Source: Spisula solida
Lineage: Eukaryota; Mollusca; Bivalvia; Venerida; Mactridae
Assembly (NCBI GenBank): GCA_947247005.1
Contig: OX365954.1
Coordinates: 450,001 to 514,000 of the forward strand
DNA length: 64,000 nucleotides
Direction of reading: 5' to 3'
Shown: one piece after another, positions 12,189-22,264 of the stretch
How positions within the stretch are numbered: the stretch's first letter is position 1
How the letters are laid out: each line of letters starts with the position of its first letter
Made by a program: the position numbers and the translations under genes
The notes under the pieces: model-generated
Seen by the model: only the letters and a program-made list of their open reading frames with translations
What the model was told of the DNA's origin: nothing
Databases searched by the model: none

Positions 12189-12436
12189 TGACTCTGGTTG
12201 TGAGGACGATTTCGGTCCAATTGTTCGTACGATATACTTGAGTAGTCACATGATTCCTGGTGATCCAATCGTGGCATCGCTGGATCTGGAGCAGGTGCAC
12301 GCTCCTCTGGTTGAATTCTGTCGTCACTATGTATGACGTCATTACGATCATTTTGATGCATTAGATAATGTTCATTAGATGCCGTCACCAATTCTGTGCC
12401 ATTTCGAACAGGTTGAAGTTGAACGTGTTGATGATT
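12095..12436 (-). CDS. Membrane protein, terminal exon (cytoplasmic tail)
   Basis: This is the last coding exon of an unrecognised single-pass membrane protein. The acceptor TTTCAG lies just above 12436, and the exon begins in phase 0 (NHQHVQLQPVRNG). It encodes 113 residues to a TGA/TAA-type stop at 12095. The tail is hydrophilic and tyrosine-rich: HYLMHQ, CDYSSISYEQLDRN, NYDHIGP and HSYFVLE. ISYEQL fits the ITIM-type pattern (I/V/L/S)xYxx(L/V/I), so the tail may be phosphorylated and bind SH2 proteins; this is inference. The end of the exon is one unit of the 107-bp repeat. The frame was chosen by phase continuity with the upstream exon. Confidence 0.7.
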   Translation of the reverse strand, partial: NHQHVQLQPVRNGTELVTASNEHYLMHQNDRNDVIHSDDRIQPEERAPAPDPAMPRLDHQESCDYSSISYEQLDRNRPHNQSHNYDHIGPTTPLSPVESEHSYFVLEKTKEAS

Positions 12437-12861
12437 CTGAAATTATCAATCCAATAAAAATGTATTTAAATAAAAAACAAATCGGCCTTATGGGTAAAAA
12501 AATAGAGAACGAGGAAGTTTTGAAGTTGTGTCATAATGACAAGAGTCTTTAAAATTGGCATTGATCAAGCTCATCGTGTAGATCTAGTATATAACCAGTG
12601 GTTGACACAGTATTATGATGATTCTGACGGTATATATCTCTATACAACGATTAGCTTTTTCATACTCTACTCAATTCACATTAAACAATTAAATCAGCTT
12701 TAAATTATGAGGAACTATTCTTCTTTCTTTTCTGCTTGTATCTAATACAACATATTCAGTAAATCATAATTAATTTTACTGTTTGAAACATCTGAAGTTT
12801 GAGAACGTAATTGAGTTGAGTGTGAATAGTGTTATGATGACGGCACCTGAACTAATCTTAC

Positions 12862-12964
12862 GTTTCTATCATCTATAGCAGCATAACAATCACTGATCAC
12901 TGACTGTTGCCGTGATTTCTCGGCTGCAAACATCGCTGATCGTCCTAGTTTGTAGCTTGCCCAT
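12862..12964 (-). CDS. Membrane protein, juxtamembrane exon
   Basis: Acceptor TGTAG before 12964 and donor GTAAGATT after 12862. The 103-nt exon enters with one base completing an arginine codon and leaves in phase 0. It encodes WASYKLGRSAMFAAEKSR and then QQSVISDCYAAIDDRN. The basic residues directly after the transmembrane exon suit a cytoplasmic juxtamembrane stretch. Phase agrees with the exons on both sides. Confidence 0.7.
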
Positions 12965-13489
12965 CTACAATATAATCGGATAAGTTTGTATATAGTAAAT
13001 ACATGTAGTACAACAACTGCAAGTCTGCACTGAAAGATAGTGCGACAACTTCATTACTACACTGAGTGCGTAAGTAATCAAGTGCTATCTTAGATAACAT
13101 AAATTTTATAAAAAGAAATTATGTTTTTACTCTTCATTAATGATACAGTTACCTGTGGCTGCGACGTCGACTTAATAAAGACGGCACCTTGTTATACATG
13201 TAGTTACGTTATAAGTCATAATGCAAACCTAACATTATACCCTTACATGCAAGCACTACATTTGTACTAGAAATATACATCAATCTATAATCATGATAAC
13301 TCCATATTTGGAGAGGTTTTTTTTAATAAATTATATCTGAAAATAACTTTTATCGAACCACTATGCTGTAATTTGGTTGAAATGTTGCATGTAAATTATA
13401 GGTAGAAATTCGATGACAAATATAGAAAAGTGGTTCAAAGAAAACATGATATTCTAAGAGTGAACAGTGAACACGAGTTAATTACTTAC

Positions 13490-13628
13490 CTGTATGTACT
13501 TGGACAAACCAAACATATAACCACAGTTAGACCAACCCCAATCACAATACCAATAAACAAAGCAACCACTGCAAACAACATCTCAGTACCATCATGCTGT
13601 GACTGGGATCGCGAGTCGCTGGAAGGTG
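13490..13628 (-). CDS. Membrane protein, transmembrane exon
   Basis: This exon is bounded by acceptor TTTATCCACAG and donor GTAAGTAAT. It is 139 nt, phase 1 in and phase 2 out. It encodes a short Ser/Gln-rich stalk (PSSDSRSQSQHDGTE), then one hydrophobic segment of about 24 residues starting MLFAVVALFIGIVIGVGLTV and ending in VICLVC, then PSTYR. This gives a type I-like single-pass layout, with the small domain of the upstream exons outside and about 150 residues inside. The TM segment is glycine-containing and ends in cysteines that could be palmitoylated. The whole protein was not recognised as a known family. Confidence 0.75.
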
Positions 13629-13914
13629 CTGTGGATAAAAAATCCCATAGTATAGTTGGTTTCAGTTAGGTAGTTCTGTAAACTATGCTAAAATGTGCTA
13701 AAACGGACCAAATTGTTTTAATTTTATTTTTTCCAAATTAAGACTGTTTGAAAGATGAATAGTTAAACTAAATCACCCCATAACGGTCGATAGTTATAAC
13801 GGTTATTGATTTAAAAGCGTTTTTCTAAATAGTCCTACTATAACTCTATAAATAGACCTGCGCGTCTTATGGGTCACTCTTCATTGTACGCAAAGTTGGA
13901 CATGGGTTACTTAC

Positions 13915-13959
13915 TTGATACAGGGATCCCGTCTCGACGTATCTTGCACTGTGATGTAT
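13915..13959 (-). CDS. Membrane protein, short extracellular stalk exon
   Basis: A 45-nt exon with acceptor CTATCAACAG and donor GTAAGTAA, phase 1 in and phase 1 out. It encodes TSQCKIRRDGIPVS. Joining it to the upstream exon makes the sequence N-Y-T, a possible N-glycosylation site formed across the splice junction. Being a symmetric exon, it could be skipped without shifting the frame. Confidence 0.6.
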
Positions 13960-14317
13960 CTGTTGATAGAATGTATAGTATAATAGTCAGTAGTATCAGT
14001 TAAGGCGCTACCAGAAATACTTAGACCCGCCAGTAATTGTAAAACACGCCCAGACAGTGATGCATGATGCATTTGACTTTTTTCATCCACCTATGTCCTG
14101 CTACATATATTTAAATATCAGAACCATTGGGTAACTATGCAACAAGTAGATTTGGCACACAACACAAAACAAAACAAAACAACAAGGCATATCCATACAG
14201 CAGATAATTGAACATAATATTTCAGTACAGCACAGAACGACACCGTACAACACAAAAACAACATAAACATGAACATATCCGTACAGTACACAACAGAACA
14301 CAAAATGACGAACTTAC

Positions 14318-14478
14318 AGTTGCGTATGTTGTCACAGTTGAAGGAATGGTCTCGTAGACAAAGTGACCAACGATCAGAAAATATTGTTTCTGACTCTGGT
14401 ACACAGTAATCAAAGTAGGAGGCAATGGTGGCTTCCACGGCTGGACCAATTATATGACGTACGTAAAACTCCTCACTA
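14318..14478 (-). CDS. Membrane protein, extracellular exon
   Basis: Acceptor ATATTTCACAG above 14478 and donor GTAAGTTC below 14318. The exon is 161 nt, phase 2 in and phase 1 out. The encoded stretch includes SEEFYVRHIIGPAVEATIAS, then YFDYCVPESET and DRWSLCLRDHSFNC. Three cysteines plus those in the neighbouring exons suggest a small disulphide-bonded extracellular domain. I do not recognise the fold. Confidence 0.65.
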
Positions 14479-15111
14479 CTGTGAAATATATAAACACACA
14501 TCATGGCGTCATAATGACAATATTTAAACGGCTTAATTTAAAAAAAAGCATGTTCCTATAAATCTGTAATCTCTTATCAAATGCATTTTAAATTCATTTT
14601 TTTTAAATCACAGGGAAAAATTAAGCAATTAGTAAACCTTGTCTTTTTTCATAATTATAGATACATGTACTATCAAAGCTCAAATACTAGTATTCTGAAA
14701 TGACGAGAACTTTTGAAGAGATCAGAGAGAGAAATACGCGTAGTTCCACCTACAGGAATACATCGATATTAGAGACGTTGAGAAAGGCAACGTGTAACCT
14801 GTACGTCTACGTGAATACTTTTTGGGGGTATTTCGTCATCCAGGTATGTGTAGTTTCTACTAGTTACGCACGTGCGACAGACGGACATTTATTGTGTACT
14901 ATGTCACGCAGGTATGTGTATGCACGGGAAACCCAATGTTTCATCGCCCGTGGTCTCATTGAGTTTATTTAAACAATTTTTTATCGATTCGCGATTAAAT
15001 CATGTTACAACTGTCATGTGATTTTACACGCACGTGTTGTGTTTCGCAAGCCAATTTTAATGCAACGTGTGCCTTCTGACGTTGGATGATCACACCTGTA
15101 GGCCTACATAC

Positions 15112-15172
15112 CTGCATACCGTCTCCACACCGTCTATAAATCCTGATACAGCTCCAAGCAACCCTGTCATAT
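15112..15172 (-). CDS. Membrane protein, most upstream exon supported
   Basis: A 61-nt exon with acceptor TTTGACTAG and donor GTATGTAGG, phase 1 in and phase 2 out. It encodes MTGLLGAVSGFIDGVETVC, joining in frame to SSEEFYVRH of the next exon. The entry phase means at least one coding exon lies further upstream. No signal peptide was found nearby. A candidate with the right exit phase is at 23542-23605. Confidence 0.55.
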
Positions 15173-15770
15173 CTAGTCAAATAGAAAAGTAACATGTGTA
15201 TGTTATAGTGTCTTCCTCCTACAAAGGGTCAATCAATTAACGTAAACTACGTCAAATACGTGCAGTATGAGACTCCGGTGTTTCTGAGCACATTATTTGT
15301 CGACGTCAATAAATATATTTGTTTAAAGACAGACGATGACCATTATTTAAGAAATAATTAATATGTACCTGTGTTTTATCGGTAATTCGTGCACACCGTG
15401 GTCTCCGCTATATGAATATAGCTTATACCGCTTGTTGTGTTAGAATTAGCTATAGCTGCCCCGCTAACCAGCCAGTCACAATTATAGGCTTCTATATTTA
15501 CTTTCAGTTGTTAGATTACTCAGAAAAAATACAACTTTTATTATACTAGCCATTGATAACCAAATTCTCAATTCTTCTGTGAAATATATTGAGGGAATCG
15601 TGTACATTTGTTCTACATGTGGAGTTTAACGTCCGTTTTCAATGATTATTTGGAGATTATTGATTTATTCAAGTATATATATATATATAATTTAAACGAA
15701 AGTTTAAGTACAACTTATCTAAATAAAATTACTTGTATATTTTCAGATAATATTGGCGTGATAACAACTT
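15173..15770. other. Region between membrane-protein exon and tRNA cluster
   Basis: No further exon with the required phase (one base left over) was found. A donor-like CACAG/GTACAT on the minus strand near 15368 would give the wrong phase. It may be intron or promoter. Confidence 0.35.
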
Positions 15771-15861
15771 CCCGTGATAGCTCAGTTGGTAGAGCGGAGG
15801 ACTGTAGTGGAATATGTTATAAGAAATCCTTAGGTCGCTGGTTCGAATCCGGCTCGCGGGA
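15771..15861 (+). tRNA. tRNA-Tyr (GTA), 18-nt intron
   Basis: Acceptor CCCGTGA pairs with TCGCGGG, followed by discriminator A at 15861. The D arm is GCTCAGTTGGTAGAGC. The anticodon stem GAGGA/TCCTT surrounds anticodon GTA at 15804-15806, and the T arm is GCTGG-TTCGAAT-CCGGC. An 18-nt intron (15808-15825, TGGAATATGTTATAAGAA) sits at the canonical position one base 3' of the anticodon. A T-run shortly downstream (15866-15870) can end Pol III transcription. The mature sequence equals those of the genes at 18109 and 20968. Confidence 0.95.
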
Positions 15862-16192
15862 GTGCTTTTTAATATTTTTATTCAAATGTAATCAACTGTA
15901 ACTGGGTTTAATGTGTGCCATAACCAGTTTTTTTTTCATTTATTGGACAAATGTAACTAACTGTTGGGTGATATATTATGAAGGATAATTGTTGATTTTG
16001 GTGTAAGATCGAATTGTATTTAAACGATTAATCAAAGAAATCATTTTTCCCAATGGTGTAGATCTAGCTACGAGAGAAAAAGCATTTACCAATATCAGTT
16101 TTCATCTTGAATCGTATTTACTATATTTATTTTATTTGTTCATCATTTCGAATAGATCGAGACTTACTTCAATGCAAACAAAAAAAAAGAAC

Positions 16193-16283
16193 TCCCGTGA
16201 ACCGGATTCGAACGAGCGACCTAAGGATTACAACCTCTATATACCACTACAGTCCTCCGTTCTACCAACTGAGCTATCACGGG
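16193..16283 (-). tRNA. tRNA-Tyr (GTA)-like gene, probably degenerate
   Basis: Same layout as its neighbours, with anticodon GTA and an 18-nt intron (TGGTATATAGAGGTTGTA). It differs from the other three at about four mature positions. A24 opposite C11 breaks the D stem, and C52 opposite C62 breaks the T stem and alters the B box (CGTTCGAATCC). A68 restores a Watson-Crick pair with T5. Two stem mismatches make a pseudogene likely. The T-run used as a terminator lies 3' (TTTTTTTTT in the tRNA sense). Confidence 0.75.
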
Positions 16284-16834
16284 AAGTCGATGTCGGTATT
16301 AATGTTTATCTAATTTTATCTAAAATAGACAAATACATCTTCATTGCTTTAAAAGTGTAGTGTTTAAAGCTAAACAATGCGTTATTTACTTTTGTCTAAC
16401 AGTTTATTATTATACATGAAGGTGAAGACCTCTATATATGTGTTGTGGTAGTTTTGAAAAAAATGCTGATGATCTATAGCAATAATTGCTAACGTTAGTT
16501 TATAATTATTCTAATGAAAAAAAAGCACAACTTCCTCTGAAATGTACCGATAATTTATTGCAAATGCTTTAGAAACCATTTTAAATGTTTAATACTTTTT
16601 ATCATTACACTTTACACTTAAAATTTGCACACTACTTTGTAATATTGTTCATGGTGTCTTTTTGAGAATTTTTGATTTACAGTGATGTTCATTATTTGAA
16701 ATTGTTTTCATCTTACAATCAATCGCTTAAGATAAAACAATCATAAAAGCACCAGTTAAATATGTTTCTATTAATATGCCAAATTTTAACCAAATCGCAT
16801 CATAAATAGTTGAACAATAAAGAAATGATACATT

Positions 16835-17310
16835 GTATAGGTGGAGATCGAGTTAGGAGTGTGATAAAGTATAGGTGAAGATCGAGTTAGGAGTGTGATA
16901 AAGTATAGGTGGAGATCGAGTTAGGAGTGTGATAAAGTATAGGTGAAGATCGAGTTAGGAGTGTGATAAAGTATAGGTGGAGATCGAGTTAGGAGTGTGA
17001 TAAAGTATAGGTGAAGATCGAGTTAGGAGTGTGATAAAGTATAGGTGAACATCGAGTTAGGAGTGTGATAAAGTATAGGTGAACATCGAGTTAGGAGTGT
17101 GATAAAGTATAGGTGAACATCGAGTTAGGAGTGTGATAACGTATAGGTGAAGATCAAGTTAGGAGTGTGATAAAGTATAGGTGAACATCGAGTTAGGAGT
17201 GTGATAAAGTATAGGCGAACATCGAGTTAGGAGTGTGATAAAGTATAGGTGAACATCGAGTTAGGAGTGTGATAAAGTATAGGTGAACATCGAGTTAGGA
17301 GTGTGATTAA
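16835..17310. repeat. 34-bp minisatellite, 14 copies
   Basis: The unit is GTATAGGTGAAGATCGAGTT plus AGGAGTGTGATAAA. Copies differ mainly in one tetranucleotide. Copies 1-6 alternate GGAG and GAAG, copies 7-9 carry GAAC, copy 10 has GAAG with a second change (ATCAAG), and copies 11-14 carry GAAC. There are no spacers between units. Confidence 0.95.
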
Positions 17311-17405
17311 ATGTTCAGTACACTAATAGTGTCTTCAGTAAGATTAGACGTATTGAAGTATAAATTGGTGTGGTTATGGAATTGTGAGATGCATGTACGT
17401 AACCA

Positions 17406-17806
17406 CCTCCTTAAATTATACTAATACCTCCTTACAATACACTAACACCTCCTTACAATACACTAACAGCTCCTTACAATACACTAACATCTCCTTACAA
17501 TACACTAACATCTCCTTACAATACACTAACATCACCTTACAATACACTAACACCTCCTTACAATACACTAACACCTCCTTACAATACACTAACACCTCCT
17601 TACAATACACTAACACCTCCTTACAATACACTAACACCTCCTTACAATACACTAACACCTCCTTACAATACATTAACACCTCCTTACAATACACTAACAT
17701 CTCCTTACAATACACTAACATATCCTTACAATACACTAACACCTCCTTACAATACACTAACACCTCCTTACAATACACTAACACCTCCTTACAATACACT
17801 ACAATA
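17406..17806. repeat. 21-bp minisatellite, about 19 copies
   Basis: The unit is CTCCTTACAATACACTAACA plus C. Because 21 is a multiple of three and the unit has no stop in one frame of each strand, it gives long open frames on both strands (TNTSLQY on plus, CKEVLVY on minus). These are artefacts. Copies differ by single bases only (CATC, CAGC, TATC). Confidence 0.95.
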
Positions 17807-18108
17807 CAAACTCGTACTAAGGCAACACAAATATTATTTTGTGTTGATGAATGAATTATAATACTACCGACTAATGGATAGTTAGTCGGATACCTTATAC
17901 AAACTTTCTACATCATAATTGAGATTCGAGGTAAGGAAAATTGAATGCACATGTTATTCGACCTTATCATTTTATACAATCGAAATCATACAAAATATAG
18001 ATTGAAATAACGTTAGTCAACCTCTAGAATAGGGTAGTTCGTAAGTAGCATTCGAGTCACCTTAACATAAAATACTAGACATTAAAATATAAAATAATAA
18101 AAAAGAAC

Positions 18109-18203
18109 TCCCGCGAGCCGGATTCGAACCAGCGACCTAAGGATTACAAACTCTATATATAAACCACTACAGTCCTCCGCTCTACCAACTGAGCTATCAC
18201 GGG
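18109..18203 (-). tRNA. tRNA-Tyr (GTA), 22-nt intron
   Basis: The mature sequence is identical to the gene at 15771, with all stems paired. The 22-nt intron begins TGGTTTATATATAG and ends TTTGTA, after position 37. A T-run lies directly 3' (GTTCTTTTTTATT). Its 5' flank AAGTCGATAC is interrupted four bases upstream by the target duplication and foldback element at 18214-20207, so the element may separate the gene from any upstream promoter element. Confidence 0.95.
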
Positions 18204-18213
18204 AAGTCGATAC

Positions 18214-20207
18214 TATGGAACGCCATAGCTGTCTTTTGTTGATGCTTGTCATGTTAAATTGTTATAATATCATTTGAACATGTCTATACGACATGTTAAA
18301 TTGTTACAACAACGTCTTAAATTGTCGATAGGGCATGTGCACTTCTCAAGACACACTGTTAAACTGTCCAAGCATCTTGTGAACATGTCTATATGCCATA
18401 TTAAATTGTTAAAATAGCGTCTTATCATGTTCATTGGGCTTGTGAACTTCTCAACAGAACGTGTAATACTCTTAAACGACAGTGATTAATTGTTAAAAAT
18501 CATTTGAAGATGTCTATAAGCCATGTTAAATTGTCAAAATAGCTTCTTATCATGTCCAATAACCATGTGAACTTCTCAACAGAACGTGTTATATTGTTAA
18601 ACAACAGTGGTAAATTGTTAAAATATCATTTGAAGATGTCTACATGACATGTTAAATTGTTAAAATAGCTTCCTATCATGTCCAATAACCATGCGAACTT
18701 CTTTATATAACGTGTTATAATGTTTAACAACAGTGGTAAATTGTTAAAATATCATTTGAAAATGTCTACATGCCATGCTATAGTGTTAAAACGATATGAT
18801 AACCTGTCAACGAGGCATGTGAACTTCTTAATAGACAGTGTTGTTGTTGTTCAAATTTGTATGACGTCATCAATAACGTAAGTTCCTCCTGCGTGTATAT
18901 TGAACAAAGATGGCGGAAATTGTTCAATATGCACGCGGGAGGAACTTACGTTATTGATGACGTCATACAAATTTGAACAACAACAACACTGTCTATTAAG
19001 AAGTTAACATGCCTCGTCGACAAGTTAAGATATCGTTTTAACACTATAACATGTCGTATAGACATCTTCAAATGATAGTTTAACAATTTACCGCTGTTGT
19101 TTAACAATACAACACGTTCTATTAAGAAGTTCACATGCTGAATGGACATGATAAGAAGCTATTTTAACAATTTAACATGTCATATAGACATCTTCAAATG
19201 ATATTTTAACAATTTACCACTGTTGTCTAACAATATAACACGTTCTATTAAGAAGTTCACATGCTGAATGGACATGATAAGAAGCTATTTTAACAATTTA
19301 ACATGTCATATAGACATCTTCAAATGATATTTTAACAATTTACCACTGTTGTCTAACAATATAACACGTTCTATTAAGAAGTTTACATGGTTATTGGACA
19401 TAATAAGAAGCTATTTTAACAATTTAACATGTCATATAGACATCTTCAAATTATATTTTAACAATTTACCACTGTTGTATGACAGTATAACTCGTTCTGT
19501 TGAGAAGTTCAAATGGTTTTTGGACATGATAAGAAGCTATTTTAACAATTTAACATGGCATATAGACATGTTAACATGATATTTGGACAGTTTAACAGTG
19601 TGACTTGACATACAATAATGTTGCACTGAGAAGTTCACACGCCCTACCGATAATTTAAGACGTTGTTGTAACAATTTAACATGTCGTATAGACATGTCCA
19701 AATGGTATTTAAACCATTTACCACTGCCGTTTAACAGTATAACACGATGTGTTGAGAGGTTCGCATGCTCATTCGACATTGTAAGACGTTGTTTTAACAA
19801 TTCAACAACGCATATAAACATATTCAAATGAGAGTTTAACAATTCATCATTGTAGTTAAAGTCTAACATGATAATACGAAGCTTTGAGAAGTTAACACGT
19901 TCTTCTAACATTATCAAGCGTTTTTCAACAATTTAACATGTAACGTAGACATATACAAATGGTGATTTGACAATTTATCGATGTGGTTTAACAGTATAAC
20001 ACGATGGCTTGAGATATTATTGTATTCTTTTAACAATTTAAGACGTTGTTTTAACAATATAACAGGGCAAGTTGACATATTCAGATGATAGTTGGACAAG
20101 TCAACAATGTGGTTTGACATATTAACACATTGTAGTAAGAGGTTCACATGTCCTACCGACAAGTCAACATGACAAGCGTCAACAAAAGACAGTTATGGCG
20201 TTCCATA
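18214..20207. mobile_element. 1,994-bp foldback-type element
   Basis: The termini are TATGGAACGCC and GGCGTTCCATA. They continue as inverse sequence containing CTGTCTTTTGTTGATGCTTG on the left. The flanks are a perfect 6-bp duplication CGATAC (18208-18213 and 20208-20213). The whole element is inverted about a centre near 18915, where ATTGAACAAAGATGGCGG and its partner TTGTTCAAT form a hairpin. The left arm is about 0.69 kb and the right about 1.28 kb. The arms consist of degenerate 21-bp units and, in the right arm, exact 126-bp higher-order units (markers at 19135 and 19261). There is no transposase. It resembles Drosophila foldback and sea-urchin TU elements in layout only. Confidence 0.85.
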
Positions 20208-20404
20208 CGATACCGTTAAATGTTTATCTACTTTTATCTAACAGTGACCTGACAGCTTAAAAATGACCCAATATTTAAAACTAGTAAACTATCTAACAAT
20301 ATACCATTGAATTATTAATACACTCGGAGTAAATTGCTAAATACATGTTTAACCTTAAATACCATATTGTGTTGGTGACCAAATATGGTGGTTTTCATTC
20401 CTTT

Positions 20405-20535
20405 ATACCAACAGGGTAGAGATCATGTTTGTATTATAAAGATATGGTATACCTATTGGTGAATGACAGGTTTCTATTGTCCATTCATCTATTAGACTGC
20501 TGGTGGACACTTTGCATATCAATAGGTGATATTCA
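20405..20535 (+). mobile_element. Diverged copy of MITE family A
   Basis: GTAGAGATCATGTTTGTAT and ACCTATTGGTGAATGACAGG match the element at 1451-1586, with several substitutions and a damaged right terminus. Confidence 0.6.
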
Positions 20536-20667
20536 GTTTAGTCTCCGAAGCTGATTCTTTCTGAAGTACAATCCTGAAAGCTCGGCCATTTCCGTTTGTC
20601 TCCGACAATTAATAAAGACCGAGGTGATCAGAATGTCTGCACCAGTGATGTGCCAATGGTTCATGTA

Positions 20668-20803
20668 ATAGGAGAGATCACCGTATTCATATGCAAAGTT
20701 CCCACCAGCAATCTATTGGATGAATGAACATTAAAAACCTGACATTCACCAATAGCTAGCTGGTGGTACTAATCCCTTTGTATACAAACATGATCTCTCC
20801 TAT
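20668..20803 (-). mobile_element. 136-bp MITE, family A
   Basis: Inverted copy of the element at 1451-1586, of equal length, with intact ATAGGAGAGATCA and TGATCTCTCCTAT ends and few substitutions between the copies. Confidence 0.8.
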
Positions 20804-20967
20804 ACATTGCTTGGGTTTGTAAGTAAATTATATAACAGGTAAACCATATATAACGTTATAATGACTGAATTCCATATAGCGACGTATTTGATTTCATTTA
20901 AATAGAGTGTTGTTCTCAAAGTTGGTATGTGTTAAAATTACAATTGAATAAAAATATTAAAAAGAAC

Positions 20968-21062
20968 TCCCGCGAGCCGGATTCGAACCAGCGACCTAAG
21001 GATTACAAAGCCTATATATAAACCACTACAGTCCTCCGCTCTACCAACTGAGCTATCACGGG
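20968..21062 (-). tRNA. tRNA-Tyr (GTA), 22-nt intron
   Basis: The mature sequence is identical to those at 15771 and 18109. The intron is 22 nt (TGGTTTATATATAGGCTTTG then TA). The 3' flank GTTCTTTTTAATATTTTTAT is nearly the same as that of the plus-strand gene, so the two are members of an inverted duplication. The 5' flank AAGTCGATGTC continues like that of the gene at 16193. Confidence 0.95.
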
Positions 21063-22264
21063 AAGTCGATGTCTGTCAAATGTTTATTTAATTTTATCTA
21101 AAATAGACAAAAGCAAATACAGTATTAAGGCTTTAGTCGTAAAAGTATTTCACATTGTATCTATTAGTAATTCTGTCACATAGGCTATACACTGATCCAA
21201 TGTAGGCCTTATGTTATAACCGATCAGTTATAATTATAGAAACTCCCTGGGTATCGCAAAATAATAAATAATACGCTCCTTGTCATGTTCAATATAATTT
21301 ATTTATATGTAAGTACAAACTTTCTAATACTGAGGTTACTTCTAATGTTCTATTATATTGTGACACACTATAGGGTCAAGATATCAAATGTCATCTTATT
21401 CTTTATGCATACCCAGTAGGTATTTTTCTAGTGCATTGTTAATTGTTGAGGATCTTATGGAAGATTGATATATATGATCAAATGCATTGCCTCTATAAAT
21501 AAAGTCTTTATTATTATATTAAAATAAGATAACCCTAATTTGGGAGCCACAATCACTTCACTGAATCTTAATACCTCGTATGCATGTAAAGGAAGGGTCG
21601 GTAAAAACATGCTCAAGGTGCAATTCACTGGCGACATTGTTACGCAATATTACAATTAGTGATCCACAGTATCAAACATAATGTATTTTAACGTAGTAAG
21701 GTTAATGTATCCTAAATGTAATAAGATCATAAATAGAAACAGTCATATGACCCGTCCGGAATCATAGTAGATCTAATATGCAGTTGTCCATACCATGCAA
21801 ATAAAACTAGAATTCACTAAGATAAAAAAAGATAAACATGTTGTGTGCATCATAATTATGACGCTTGTACGATTAGTTAAAACTACGCTTACTTTTGAAC
21901 AACAAAATATACTGAGTACATCTAGAAACGTAACACTGGGTCTACTGTCAATATTTTTTCAACCTGATGGTAGACAATTAAACTACATTTACTTGATGAT
22001 GTTGTATTTGATTATCAATACATCTGTAACATGTTATCACATAGAGCTACAGTTAGGTGCAGAGCAGTGTTTTGGTGTATAGTGCGGCCGAAAAATAACG
22101 GAACAAAAACTTATGAAATCGATGTTTTTTCGGAATCGTTGTTTTAAGTGAATAGGTAAAGTATCGATCAAATATTGATTGATTACTTATCCATGATGTC
22201 CAACAAGTTGTTTAGCACTGTCAGCAGCAGTTGTGAGCATGGTCTGGAGCTGGTTCACGCTATC
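21063..22264. other. Intergenic or intronic DNA, nothing recognised
   Basis: The first ~50 bp is the conserved 5' flank of the tRNA-Tyr gene. The rest shows no exon or element. CTATAAATAAAGTCTTTATT near 21495 looks like a LINE 3' tail. Confidence 0.4.

Noticed and set aside
14101..14301. Minus-strand frame rich in Cys/Val/Phe (FCCVLYGYVHVYV)
   Set aside because: It lies in the intron just after the 14318 donor and comes from an ACAGAACACAAAACAAAAC-type simple sequence.
16835..17806. CRISPR-like array
   Set aside because: Units are contiguous with no unique spacers, and the DNA is animal nuclear; these are minisatellites.
17384..17854. 156- and 127-codon open frames on opposite strands, TNTSLQY and CKEVLVY repeats
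   Set aside because: A 21-bp minisatellite without stops in either strand explains both.
18946..20162. Minus-strand open frames of 67-126 codons in the foldback region as genes
   Set aside because: They follow the 21-bp repeat of the arms, have no start context or splice sites, and vary freely.
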